Positions 18,141 through 27,023 of a stretch of 63,319 bases of DNA are shown here, piece by piece (positions within the stretch are counted from its first letter, which is position 1; each line of letters starts with the position of its first letter). The DNA is from Gorillibacterium massiliense (GTDB lineage Bacteria; Bacillota; Bacilli; Paenibacillales; NBRC-103111). The notes under the pieces are model-generated. The model was not told the DNA's origin. It saw nothing but the letters and a program-made list of their open reading frames with translations, and made no database searches. Location: the NCBI RefSeq assembly GCF_000455485.1, contig NZ_CBQR020000145.1, positions 1 through 63,319 on the forward strand, read 5' to 3'. The position numbers were made by a program, and so were the translations under genes.

Positions 18141-19124
18141 ATGGCGATGATAGAAAAAGCCGTTGGACCAAACGAACCGTTGGTTACCCATCTATTTACG
18201 GCGGACCCGTCCGCTCATGTATTCGAGGGCAGGATATATATTTATCCTTCCCATGATATCGACCACGATGGGCCAACCAACGATAACGGCGATCAATATG
18301 TCATGGAAGATTATCATGTGCTGTCGATGGAGAATATAACTTCGCCTTGCGTCGATCATGGGGCGGCGCTGCATATCAAAGACGTGCCGTGGGCATCGCA
18401 GCAAATGTGGGCTCCTGACGCCGCGTACCGGGATGGCACCTATTATTTGTTCTTTCCGGCACGGGACAAAGAAGGGATATTCCGCATTGGAGTCGCGACG
18501 AGTTCATCTCCAGCCGGTCCTTTTCAGGCAAAAGAGAGCTATATACCCGGCAGCTTTAGCATCGATCCCGCCGTTTTCGTCGACGATGATGACAGGGTCT
18601 ATATGTATTTCGGCGGATTATGGGGCGGACAATTGGAAAAGTGGCAGACCGGCGCTTTTCAGCCGGATGCGATAGAAAAAGGTCCGGAGGAACCGGCTTA
18701 CAAACCGCGGTTAGCGGAGCTTAGCGACGACCTGCTTACTTTCAAGGCCGCGCCTCATGAAATCGATATCATAGACGAAGACGGTAAACCGCTTTTGGCG
18801 GGGGACGAAGAACGGAGATATTTCGAAGGTCCGTGGATGCACAAATATAATGGAAGATATTATTTATCGTACTCTACGGGTTCGACCCATAAGATTGTGT
18901 ACGCGATGAGCGACAACCCTTGCGGACCGTTTGTTTTCCAAGGGATGATCCTGAGTCCGGTACTCGGGTGGACGACTCATCACTCCATTGTAGAGTTCGG
19001 GGGAAAATGGTATCTGTTCTATCATGACGCTTCTTTATCCGGCGGCGTGGACCATTTGCGCAGCGTCAAATTCACCGAGCTTCATTACGATGAAGACGGC
19101 AGGATTCAACCGATTTCCCTATGA
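18141..19124 (+). CDS. Glycoside hydrolase family 43 (xylosidase/arabinofuranosidase type)
   Basis: This is a 327-residue five-bladed beta-propeller enzyme that trims xylose- or arabinose-containing oligosaccharides. The general base is Asp22 in FTADPSAHVFEG, the pKa-modulating acid is Asp142 in SIDPAVF, and the general acid is Glu229 in YFEGPWMHK; a conserved His appears in TTHHSIVEF. There is no signal peptide, so it should act in the cytoplasm on imported substrate. It lies 204 bases after the second permease. Exact specificity (xylan or arabinan side) cannot be told from motifs. Confidence 0.9.
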   Translation: MAMIEKAVGPNEPLVTHLFTADPSAHVFEGRIYIYPSHDIDHDGPTNDNGDQYVMEDYHVLSMENITSPCVDHGAALHIKDVPWASQQMWAPDAAYRDGTYYLFFPARDKEGIFRIGVATSSSPAGPFQAKESYIPGSFSIDPAVFVDDDDRVYMYFGGLWGGQLEKWQTGAFQPDAIEKGPEEPAYKPRLAELSDDLLTFKAAPHEIDIIDEDGKPLLAGDEERRYFEGPWMHKYNGRYYLSYSTGSTHKIVYAMSDNPCGPFVFQGMILSPVLGWTTHHSIVEFGGKWYLFYHDASLSGGVDHLRSVKFTELHYDEDGRIQPISL

Positions 19125-19231
19125 GTCATGAGGGTGCTTTTTCATGAAATCTTTGGCTATTTTTAAGCTTACTTTCATCTTCGCTTGATAAAATGCTGTC
19201 AATATCAAGTGGAAATGAAAGGGTGATAGGG

Positions 19232-19975
19232 TTGAATTTTAAGAAAGCCCTTGCAGTTGGTTTGCTGTTCGCATTGGTTGGGACGGGGTGCGGAACGAAG
19301 TCTGCCAATGGAACTGGCGGAAAAAGCGACAGCGGAGACGCGGCCAAGTCAGCCACCAGTGCCAATGGGGGATACGGTCAGGGGAGAATGATGGATCAGG
19401 GCATGTTCCAGCTGTTCAGCACCTTTCAAATTATGCTGCAGATGGATAAAGCCGATGGACTGGCCTATACGAAAGAGCAGGCTACCGCGCTTTTGCCAGT
19501 GGTTCAGGATATGATAAAGGCAAACACTGCCTCGGACGAAAACCTCGGGAAGATTAACAACCAATTGACGGAAGCTCAGAAGGCGTTCGTGGATGAACAA
19601 GAGCAGGCCCAGCAGGATCGTATGAACAACATGCGGAACGGTCGCATGGGCTACGGTGAACCGGGAGCTAACGGCAATGGTGGAGCCGGAGCCAAAGGCA
19701 ACGGAGCAGACGCAGGCGGCGCTGCAGGCAATGGTGCCGACGCAAATGGCAATGGCAACGGGGGGCCGGGAGGACCCGGCGGACCTGACGCCAATGGCAA
19801 CGGTGGTGCCGCAGGCAATGGCGCCGATGCAAACGGCGGCAAGGGTGGCAAGGGCGACTGGAACGGCCAAGCACCGTCCGGACAACCTGGCGGACAGCGG
19901 CCTGAAGGTGGCTTCGGTGGCGGCGGCCAGCTAGGCGAGCAGTTGGTGCAGCTCTTGACTGAACGCTCCAAATAG
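19232..19975 (+). CDS. Lipoprotein with Gly/Asn-rich degenerate repeats
   Basis: The function is unknown. A hydrophobic signal ends VGTGC (Cys20), an atypical lipobox with Gly at -3. A helical segment (about 50-120) follows, with MFQLFSTFQIMLQMDK and Gln/Glu-rich runs. The C-terminal half is made of degenerate GNGADANG/NGNGG units ending in a short helix QLGEQLVQLLTERSK. The TTG start at 19232 is chosen because AAAGGG lies eight bases before it; in-frame GTG 19223 and ATG 19193 are alternatives. It may be a flexible cell-wall-spanning protein. Repeat number is likely to vary between strains. Confidence 0.75.
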   Translation: MNFKKALAVGLLFALVGTGCGTKSANGTGGKSDSGDAAKSATSANGGYGQGRMMDQGMFQLFSTFQIMLQMDKADGLAYTKEQATALLPVVQDMIKANTASDENLGKINNQLTEAQKAFVDEQEQAQQDRMNNMRNGRMGYGEPGANGNGGAGAKGNGADAGGAAGNGADANGNGNGGPGGPGGPDANGNGGAAGNGADANGGKGGKGDWNGQAPSGQPGGQRPEGGFGGGGQLGEQLVQLLTERSK

Positions 19976-19979
19976 CAAT

Positions 19980-20019
19980 AAAAATGCCTATCAAGATTTC
20001 TCTTGGTAGGCATTTTTTT
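19980..20019. terminator. Bidirectional terminator between convergent genes
   Basis: AAAAATGCCTATCAAGA pairs with TCTTGGTAGGCATTTTT, with A and T runs outside the stem, so it can stop transcription from the lipoprotein gene on the plus strand and the DegV gene on the minus strand. Confidence 0.9.
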
Positions 20020-20027
20020 GGATCACG

Positions 20028-20882
20028 TTATTCTACGTTCTGGAAGAAAATAGCCAGCGTACCTGGGCCGGCATGGGCGCCGACGGCACCGCCGATGATG
20101 GTGGTGATGATCTCTTTCGTTCCGAAGCTTTCCCGGATCATATCGGCAAAGAGCTGAGCAGCTTCCAAATCGTCACCGTGGCTGATGCCGATCACTTGTT
20201 TATCCAACTGAACGCCGCGCTCCCGCATGATCTCGATTATCCGCTGGAACACTTTTTTGCGTCCGCGCACTTTTTCGATGGGAATCAGTTTTCCGTCCTC
20301 CACATCGAGGATCGGCTTGATATTGAGCAGCCCACCGATGAACGCCGACAACGGACTGACCCGGCCGCCTCTCATCAACGTGTTCAGATCATCCACCGTA
20401 AAAATATGCTCCATATGCTCCGCCCAATGGACGACTTTATCCTTAAGCTCGTTCAAGCTTGCCCCGGTCTCCGCCATTTGGGCGGCATAAAGCACTACCA
20501 ATCCTTCGCCGAAGGAGGCGCACTTCGTATCCACGACTTCGATCGAAAAATCCGGGTATTCGTCCACTAGTTCATTTTTCGCCATGACGGCGGTTTGATA
20601 CGTCCCCGAAAGGCCCGAGGAGAACGCAATGTATAGAACCGTTTTTCGTTCCTCCGCATAGCCCTTGAATACATCCAAATACGTTTGGAACTTAGGCTGA
20701 GACGTTTTGTATACAGTCGCTTTGCGCATCCCGGCAAATAAGTCGACGGGGTCCAGTGTCTCCCCATCCAGATATTCCTGATCGCCGTCCATCACCACCA
20801 GGGGAATCACCTTAATGCTATATTTTTCGATGATCTCCTTAGGAAGATCCGCTGCGCTGTCTGTTACGATTTGTACGCTCAT
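20028..20882 (-). CDS. DegV family fatty-acid-binding protein
   Basis: This 284-residue protein belongs to the DegV/FakB group, cytoplasmic proteins that hold a fatty acid and, in the Fak system, present it to a kinase. The N terminus VQIVTDSAADLP and the blocks KTSQPK, YIAFSSGLSGTYQTA, DLNTLMRGGRVS and HAGPGTLAIFF are all characteristic. Whether it serves FakA cannot be told. It is alone on the minus strand, divergent from potA. Confidence 0.93.
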   Translation of the reverse strand: MSVQIVTDSAADLPKEIIEKYSIKVIPLVVMDGDQEYLDGETLDPVDLFAGMRKATVYKTSQPKFQTYLDVFKGYAEERKTVLYIAFSSGLSGTYQTAVMAKNELVDEYPDFSIEVVDTKCASFGEGLVVLYAAQMAETGASLNELKDKVVHWAEHMEHIFTVDDLNTLMRGGRVSPLSAFIGGLLNIKPILDVEDGKLIPIEKVRGRKKVFQRIIEIMRERGVQLDKQVIGISHGDDLEAAQLFADMIRESFGTKEIITTIIGGAVGAHAGPGTLAIFFQNVE

Positions 20883-21025
20883 GCCTTAGCCTCTTTTCCC
20901 TTTGAAAAGGTTCATTTTGTACGATATTGTCCACTATATTCATAATACCATTTCCTTGAGCGAATCATAACTGAAAAATGGTTTCGGAAAAGAACTTCTC
21001 CTGACAAGTTTTCATTTCTAGCCGA

Positions 21026-21054
21026 TTTACGATTTGTCAAAATTCGACTACAAT
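21026..21054 (+). promoter_or_regulatory. Possible promoter of potABCD
   Basis: TTTACG at 21026-21031 and TACAAT at 21049-21054 are 17 bases apart, about 70 bases before potA. Assigned by eye. Confidence 0.4.
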
Positions 21055-21124
21055 GAGGGACTGTAGGGGTATGCCGGATTCGTTCTGTAGACCTCATATC
21101 TAATCGGAAAAAAGGGGAGCGACA

Positions 21125-22246
21125 ATGCCAGAAGACATTCCTATCATACGTTTCGAACAGGTAACTAAACAATTTGATGACGACGACGCCATTTTGAACG
21201 ACGTCAGCTTTGAGATTGAACGGGGAAAGTTCTATACTCTTCTCGGCCCTTCCGGCTGTGGAAAGACGACCATCCTCCGTTTGATCGCCGGATTTATCGA
21301 GCCGTCCCAAGGCAAGATACATTTTAACGGCAAAGTGATCAACGACGTCCCTGCCAACAAACGTCAGGTGAACACGGTATTTCAAGATTATGCCCTGTTC
21401 CCCCATCTCAATGTGTTTGAGAATGTAGCGTTTGGTTTGCGCATCAAAAAGCTGAAGAAAGAGGAAATCGACCGTAAAGTGTCCGAAGCCTTGCGCTTCG
21501 TGAATCTGGTGGGTTACGAGAAGCGGGAAATCCGCGAAATGTCCGGAGGACAAAGGCAGCGCGTTGCCATTGCCCGGGCTATCGTCAATGAGCCGGAGAT
21601 CATTTTGCTGGACGAGCCCTTGTCGGCACTGGACTTGAAGCTGCGGTACGAAATGCAGTATGAGCTTCGGGAGCTTCAGCGCCGTCTCGGCATCACGTTT
21701 ATTTTCGTTACCCATGATCAGGAAGAAGCTTTGGCTATGTCGGATTACATCTTTGTCATCAACAAAGGGAAAATCCAGCAAAGCGGCACCCCCACTGACA
21801 TATACGACGAGCCGATCAACCGGTTTGTCGCCGATTTTATCGGGGAATCCAACATCGTTCCCGGCAAAATGAAAGAAGATTTCTTGGTCGAATTCGCAGG
21901 AAAGCAATTCGAGTGCGTCGACCAAGGGCTTCATCCAGATGAGGCGGTGGAAATCGTCATCCGTCCCGAAGATTTGGAGATCACCACGGTTGAGCAGGGC
22001 AAGCTGCAAGTTCGCGTCGATACCCAGTTGTTCCGTGGCGTGCACTACGAAATCGTCTGCTATGACGATGCGGATAACGAATGGCTTGTCCATTCCACGA
22101 AAAAAGTAAACGTCGGCTCCCGCATCGGCCTTTATTTCGATCCGGAAGCGATCCACGTCATGCGCTTCGGCGAGACGGAAGAGGAATTCGATAAGCGGCT
22201 GGAAGCGTACAGCGACAGCGAGATCGAGGCCGGCCATGCAGATTAA
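21125..22246 (+). CDS. potA: Spermidine/putrescine ABC transporter ATP-binding protein
   Basis: This is the cytoplasmic ATPase of the polyamine importer. Walker A is GPSGCGKTT from residue 41, signature MSGGQRQR, Walker [13 protein letters not shown], switch His in [10 protein letters not shown]-terminal TOBE-type regulatory region (about 280-360) contains [11 protein letters not shown]. The 373-residue length is usual. The ribosome site is AGGGGAGCG before the ATG. The next gene overlaps its end by 11 bases, and four genes in the order A-B-C-D follow without gaps. Confidence 0.96.
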   Translation: MPEDIPIIRFEQVTKQFDDDDAILNDVSFEIERGKFYTLLGPSGCGKTTILRLIAGFIEPSQGKIHFNGKVINDVPANKRQVNTVFQDYALFPHLNVFENVAFGLRIKKLKKEEIDRKVSEALRFVNLVGYEKREIREMSGGQRQRVAIARAIVNEPEIILLDEPLSALDLKLRYEMQYELRELQRRLGITFIFVTHDQEEALAMSDYIFVINKGKIQQSGTPTDIYDEPINRFVADFIGESNIVPGKMKEDFLVEFAGKQFECVDQGLHPDEAVEIVIRPEDLEITTVEQGKLQVRVDTQLFRGVHYEIVCYDDADNEWLVHSTKKVNVGSRIGLYFDPEAIHVMRFGETEEEFDKRLEAYSDSEIEAGHAD

Positions 22247-23063
22247 ATCCCGCAACCTCTATTTGATTCCTTACGCCCTTTGGATAATTTTATGCGTCGT
22301 GGCCCCTATCGCCATGATCGTTTACTATTCCTTCTTCGATATTGAAGGGAACTTTACAGTCGCCAACTACGGCAAATTCTTTGATCCGGTCTATTTGAAG
22401 ATGGCCGTCAGTTCTTTCTGGTATGCCTTTTTGATCACCTTCTTTTGTTTGATCATCGCTTATCCGACGGCGTACTTGCTGACCAAGACGAAGCACAAGC
22501 AGCTTTGGCTTCTATTGATCATTCTGCCGACCTGGATCAACCTGCTTTTGAAGGCTTACGCCTTCATCGGCCTGTTCGGCACCTACGGAGCCGCCAATAG
22601 CATGCTGAAATGGCTGGGCATCGGCACCCAGCAGATTTTGTTCACGGACTTCAGCTTTATTTTCGTATCCGTCTACATCTTCATTCCGTTTCTGATTCTG
22701 CCGATCTTCAATTCCCTGGAGGAGTTGAATCCGGCGCTGATCGATGCGTCCCGGGACTTGGGCGCTTCCTCCTGGACGACGCTGCGCCGAGTTATTTTCC
22801 CGCTGACGCTGGATGGGGTAAAATCCGGCTGCCAAGCGGTGTTTATTCCGGCGCTGTCGCTGTTTATGATCACCCGCCTCATTGCGGGAAACCGGGTCAT
22901 TACCCTCGGTACCGCCATTGAGCAGCATTTTCTCGTCACTCAGGACTGGGGGATGGGCTCGACTATCGCCGTATTCCTCATCATTGCCATGGCGATCATC
23001 ATGATTCTCACCGGCAAACGGAAGGGAGGGGTGAGCGATGCGGGCAAAAGGAAAATGGTCTAA
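22236..23063 (+). CDS. potB: Spermidine/putrescine ABC transporter permease
   Basis: This is the first channel subunit of the polyamine importer, 275 aa with six predicted helices. The contact loop [22 protein letters not shown] is intact. It overlaps both potA (11 bases) and potC (26 bases), indicating strict translational coupling. The C terminus is short and basic. Confidence 0.95.
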   Translation: MQIKSRNLYLIPYALWIILCVVAPIAMIVYYSFFDIEGNFTVANYGKFFDPVYLKMAVSSFWYAFLITFFCLIIAYPTAYLLTKTKHKQLWLLLIILPTWINLLLKAYAFIGLFGTYGAANSMLKWLGIGTQQILFTDFSFIFVSVYIFIPFLILPIFNSLEELNPALIDASRDLGASSWTTLRRVIFPLTLDGVKSGCQAVFIPALSLFMITRLIAGNRVITLGTAIEQHFLVTQDWGMGSTIAVFLIIAMAIIMILTGKRKGGVSDAGKRKMV

Positions 23064-23853
23064 CCTGTACCTGATCGTCATCTTTATTATTCTGTATGCA
23101 CCCATCTTGTACCTGATGTACTACTCCTTCAACAGCGGCGGAACGATGCATGGTTATAAAGGTTTTACGCTGGATTATTATAAGGAAGTATTTCAGGATA
23201 CGCGGCTCTTGATCATCGTGCTCAATACGCTGATCATCGCCCTCTTGTCGGCAGCGATCTCCACGATCATCGGCGTTGCCGGCGCCCTCGCCATCTCCAA
23301 TGTGCGCAAACGGCGGATGGAAAACACGCTGCTCACGCTGAACAACGTGCTGATCGTCAGTCCTGACGTCATTATCGGAGCGTCCTTCTTGATCTTATTC
23401 ACCATCGTGGGGATCAAGCTGGGCTTTATCTCCGTGCTGATGTCTCACATCGCCTTCAGCGTTCCCATCGCGGTACTGATGATCCTGCCCAAGCTGCAGG
23501 AAATGAGCCCGACGCTGATCGACGCTGCGCGGGATTTGGGGGCAAGCCGCTGGAATGTGCTGACCAAGGTGGTACTGCCTTTTATCCGGCCGGGTATTTT
23601 CGCAGGCTTCTTCATGGCTTTGACTTACTCGCTGGATGACTTCGCCGTTACCTTCTTTGTCACCGGTAATGGGTACTCCACCCTGTCCGTCGAAATTTAT
23701 TCCCGGGCGCGGCAAGGCATCTCGCTTTCCATCAACGCCTTGTCCACTCTGTTGTTCCTGTTCACCATCCTGCTGGTTGTCGGGTATTACTTCATCACCC
23801 GCCGCGGCAACCACACGGCCAGCCGCACAGCCCGACTGGAGGTGCCGGAATGA
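23038..23853 (+). CDS. potC: Spermidine/putrescine ABC transporter permease
   Basis: This is the second channel subunit, 271 aa. It contains the contact loop DAARDLGASRWNVLTKVVLPFI and six helices. The ATG at 23038 follows AGGGAGGGG by six bases, inside the 3' end of potB. It overlaps potD by four bases. Confidence 0.95.
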   Translation: MRAKGKWSNLYLIVIFIILYAPILYLMYYSFNSGGTMHGYKGFTLDYYKEVFQDTRLLIIVLNTLIIALLSAAISTIIGVAGALAISNVRKRRMENTLLTLNNVLIVSPDVIIGASFLILFTIVGIKLGFISVLMSHIAFSVPIAVLMILPKLQEMSPTLIDAARDLGASRWNVLTKVVLPFIRPGIFAGFFMALTYSLDDFAVTFFVTGNGYSTLSVEIYSRARQGISLSINALSTLLFLFTILLVVGYYFITRRGNHTASRTARLEVPE

Positions 23854-24923
23854 AACAGCTCGTTCAGACGTTTCTGACCATCTTCGTCGTCGCCTTCGCT
23901 CTGATGTTCCTAACTTCTTACTTGAACTCAAGCCAAGGATACAGCGGCGGAAATACCTTAACGGTTTACAACTGGGGAGACTACATCGATCCCGAGCTGT
24001 TGAGCCAGTTTGAAAAAGAGACCGGCATCAAGGTCATCTATCAAACCTTTGATTCCAACGAAGCGATGATGACCAAGATCGGCCAAGGCGGCACCACCTT
24101 CGATGTCGCCGTGCCGTCGGAATACGCCATCAGCAAGATGAAGGAAGAGGATTTGCTTCTGCCCTTGGATCACTCCAAGCTGCCGAACCTGAAAAACATT
24201 GACTCGCGGTTCATGAACCTGAGCTTCGATCCCAACAACGTCTACTCGGTGCCTTATTTCTGGGGCACGGTGGGCATTATTTTCAACCCGGATCTCGTCG
24301 GCAATCTCAAATTTGAGAGCTGGAATGATCTGTGGGACAAGAGTCTGCGCAACCAGATCCTGCTGGTCGACGGGGCACGCGAAGTCATGGGCTTCGGCTT
24401 GAACAGCATGGGCTACTCGCTGAACGACACCAATGAAGACCACCTGCAGCAGGCAAAAGCGAAGCTGAACACCTTGACGCCTAACGTCAAAGCCATTGTC
24501 GGCGACGAGATCAAGATGCTTTTGGCCAACGAAGAAGCCGCTGTCGGCGTTGTCTGGTCCGGGGATGCCGCGGAAATCATGGATGCCAACGACAAGCTCG
24601 ATTACATCGTGCCGAAGGAAGGCTCCAACCTGTGGTTCGACAACATGGTTATCCCGAAAACGGCCAAAAACATCGAAGGCGCCCATGCCTTCATCAACTT
24701 CATGCTGGACCCGGAACATGCGGCGAAGAATACCGAATACGTCGGATACGCGACGCCCAACAAGGAGGCGCTGGCGCTTTTGCCGAAGGATATCTCCGAG
24801 GATAAGCGTTTTTACCCCGACCCCGAGGTAACGAGCAAGCTGGAGGTCTACGACAACCTGGGCAAAAAGATGCTGGCCCACTACAACGAGTTGTTCCTGG
24901 AGTTTAAGATGCATCGGAAGTAG
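23850..24923 (+). CDS. potD: Spermidine/putrescine-binding protein, membrane-anchored form
   Basis: This is the extracellular polyamine-binding subunit, 357 aa. The mature domain begins LTVYNWGDYIDPELL, the usual PotD start, and continues with TFDVAVPSEYAI and SVPYFWGTVGI. The N terminus has a hydrophobic helix (about residues 5-24) but no Cys, so there is no lipobox; it is probably held by an uncleaved helix or released after cleavage. Most Gram-positive homologues are lipoproteins. It overlaps potC by four bases and a strong terminator follows. Confidence 0.95.
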   Translation: MKQLVQTFLTIFVVAFALMFLTSYLNSSQGYSGGNTLTVYNWGDYIDPELLSQFEKETGIKVIYQTFDSNEAMMTKIGQGGTTFDVAVPSEYAISKMKEEDLLLPLDHSKLPNLKNIDSRFMNLSFDPNNVYSVPYFWGTVGIIFNPDLVGNLKFESWNDLWDKSLRNQILLVDGAREVMGFGLNSMGYSLNDTNEDHLQQAKAKLNTLTPNVKAIVGDEIKMLLANEEAAVGVVWSGDAAEIMDANDKLDYIVPKEGSNLWFDNMVIPKTAKNIEGAHAFINFMLDPEHAAKNTEYVGYATPNKEALALLPKDISEDKRFYPDPEVTSKLEVYDNLGKKMLAHYNELFLEFKMHRK

Positions 24924-24945
24924 CTGGTTTTACGATATCTATACG

Positions 24946-25001
24946 AAACCCGATCCCACTTAACGCGATTTTTTATGGCGTAAAGTGAGCTCGGGTTTTT
25001 T
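24946..25001 (+). terminator. Terminator of potABCD
   Basis: AAACCCGA with TCGGGTTT and inner CACTTAACGC with GCGTAAAGTG form a long imperfect stem followed by TTTTTT. About 180 bases after it (to 25181) show no gene. Confidence 0.85.
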
Positions 25002-25181
25002 GTTGGCCGTAACGTCATGAGGTTTGAATATCTTAGTAACTCAACTTTCGTAGCTTAAATTGCCGAACAAACCCTTGATGTACTACATGTTTTTCGATAT
25101 GAATCGATATGGATATTCAATTTATTCCCGCTGGGCGGTAATATCAACCGTTTGCCGTCCTTTATGGAGCCTATGGTGATG

Positions 25182-26075
25182 TCATCGCCGGGCGGATATC
25201 ATTTTATGAAACATCTCATCCAATAACAATATTTCTGCTTTTTGGCTGACGGCATGGTTCCCAAGCTTTACATCAATTATGAAGTCATTGCTCAGCATCT
25301 GGCGGTAACGGGAAATAATATCGTTGTCAGGCCATTCTCCCATTGCCTTCGTTTCAGGTGGAATTACCGGAATTCCGGCTTGCTCTACCAGGTGAATGTT
25401 TTGTTTAATATCTGCGGCGATCTTACTTAGAGTGCTCGCACTTCTTGCCGTCTCTATATCCATCATGCCGTCATTTGTATAGAAATGCTTGTTGACGATA
25501 GCCAACGCAGTATGCGAAATATGGAATGCTTGAATATCTTTTTGGATTTCATAATGCAAATCTGCCGATTCAAATATTTGAGCAAGCTCTTTCACTCTTT
25601 CGGTCGTCAGTCCATTTATTTCACCAAAAATGGTTCCTTGATGTTTTTCGGAACCGAATTGGGCGTATAGAACATCTTCTTTGATGTCTCCACCGGCGCC
25701 CGGTAATCCCGGAAGTAAGCGATCGCCCACGATTTCAAGCCAAGAATCATATCCAATGGTGTTGGTCAAGGTGACGATGTTCTTGCTCCGATTATGCTTG
25801 ATCGCAGACAGGGCAGATTCGGCTTGATCATATCGGACTGGGACCAAAATGAAATCATAAATGTCATCGTTATCAAGTTTTTCGATCGTCTTGATCGATA
25901 TCTGCTTAATCGTTCCATTATCGTTATATTTCAGTCCGTCCCTTTTCAGCTCCTCCAGTCTCTTTCCTCGTGCCAGTATAGTGACGTCCAGTCCTGACTG
26001 TGCGAATCGGAGAGTATATACACTGCCAATCACGCCGGCGCCAAATATCAAAAGCCTATGTGGTTTGGTGTTCAA
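25182..26075 (-). CDS. Ketopantoate reductase family protein (ApbA/PanE-like)
   Basis: This is an NADP-binding oxidoreductase of about 297 aa. The Rossmann motif GAGVIGSVY lies at the N terminus after RLLIF, and the central part carries VPVRYDQAESAL and LTNTIG as in the PanE family. I prefer a TTG start at 26075 because GGAAGGA lies five bases upstream on this strand and places the nucleotide-binding motif at residue 11; in-frame ATGs further upstream lack ribosome sites. Pantothenate synthesis is not implied: many relatives act on other 2-oxo or hydroxy acids. A TetR regulator is divergently transcribed and probably controls it. Confidence 0.82.
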   Translation of the reverse strand: MNTKPHRLLIFGAGVIGSVYTLRFAQSGLDVTILARGKRLEELKRDGLKYNDNGTIKQISIKTIEKLDNDDIYDFILVPVRYDQAESALSAIKHNRSKNIVTLTNTIGYDSWLEIVGDRLLPGLPGAGGDIKEDVLYAQFGSEKHQGTIFGEINGLTTERVKELAQIFESADLHYEIQKDIQAFHISHTALAIVNKHFYTNDGMMDIETARSASTLSKIAADIKQNIHLVEQAGIPVIPPETKAMGEWPDNDIISRYRQMLSNDFIIDVKLGNHAVSQKAEILLLDEMFHKMISARR

Positions 26076-26235
26076 TATGATCCTTCCTTTCATAGAATTA
26101 GTCACAGATTGTTTAAGCAACACCTGTTTGATAAGATCATAAAATCGCATGCTTATGCTTTCAATCGGCAGATTTAGATGAAAGTTGCATAGACAACACA
26201 TTGTGATAAATGATGTTTAACAAGGAGATACAGAA

Positions 26236-26829
26236 ATGGTAAATCAGGAAGATCCGAGGGTGTTGCGCACACGGCAGTTAATTAGAGTAGCGTTCAGAGT
26301 TTTGTTGCGGAGTAAAAGATTTGATGCAATCACCATCAAAGATATCGCTCAAGAAGCAACCATTAACCGCGCGACCTTTTATGCCCATTTTGAAGATAAA
26401 TATGCTTTGCTTGACGAAGTCACAGAACAGGCTTTTCATGAGATGATTCCTGAGAAAGTGGCGAATGCACAGGAGTTTACGGATGAAATATGTGACCAGT
26501 TGATCTTGCTGACGCACCAATACATCGTGGATTTTTATCGGATCTGCAGAATGGATTCCAATTCGATGGCTACGCTTGTCGATGAAAAAATAAAGAAAAT
26601 GCTGCAGCAAACCATAGAATGTATTTTTCTGAAAGGGGATACTCACCATAGGACGGAGAGGTATCATATAAAAATCATGGCGGCCATGACAGGTTCAGCG
26701 ATCTATGGCGCTGCGCATTATTGGTTATATGTCGAGGAAAAAGATCGAACCGATATGCTTGTAGACATTGTTCGTCCCTATGTAATGAACGGTCTGGGGC
26801 TGTATCGCAATGGCGATGAATACAGATGA
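26236..26829 (+). CDS. TetR/AcrR family transcriptional regulator
   Basis: This is a one-component repressor of 197 aa. The N-terminal helix-turn-helix reads TIKDIAQEATINRATFYAHF (about residues 33-52), followed by a helical ligand domain containing the LYVEEK segment near the C terminus typical of DhaS-like regulators. The ribosome site CAAGGAG precedes the ATG. It is divergent from the PanE-like gene with a 160-base shared region, so autoregulation and control of the neighbour are likely. Both genes look more AT-rich than their surroundings. Confidence 0.9.
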   Translation: MVNQEDPRVLRTRQLIRVAFRVLLRSKRFDAITIKDIAQEATINRATFYAHFEDKYALLDEVTEQAFHEMIPEKVANAQEFTDEICDQLILLTHQYIVDFYRICRMDSNSMATLVDEKIKKMLQQTIECIFLKGDTHHRTERYHIKIMAAMTGSAIYGAAHYWLYVEEKDRTDMLVDIVRPYVMNGLGLYRNGDEYR

Positions 26830-26857
26830 AAAACGAGACTGGCCATATAGGAACGAT

Positions 26858-26875
26858 GGTGTACTAAGTTACACC
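26858..26875 (+). terminator. Weak hairpin after the TetR gene
   Basis: GGTGTA and TACACC pair around a six-base loop, followed by TCTCTTTG. Stem is short, so termination is uncertain. The rest of the gap to 27023 holds only a TACAAT box at 26987-26992 with no good -35. Confidence 0.4.
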
Positions 26876-27023
26876 TCTCTTTGTTGCTGCGAAAGTTGAG
26901 TTAGTCATCACTTTTCTTCGTCATGTTCGTAGAAATAGTATTAAATATTGTTGGCGCGCTGAATCCTGGCCTTGTTTTATTCCTACTACAATAGAGGCGA
27001 AGACGATCATTGGGGGGGAAGCA

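Noticed and set aside
19656-19934. Repeated GC-rich DNA that could be taken for a CRISPR-like or satellite array
   Set aside because: The repeats are degenerate, in frame with the lipoprotein and explained by its Gly/Asn-rich protein repeats; there are no regular spacers.
20912-22255. 447-codon minus-strand open frame opposite potA
   Set aside because: It covers the potA gene, which has all ATPase motifs; the antisense product shows no recognisable domain.
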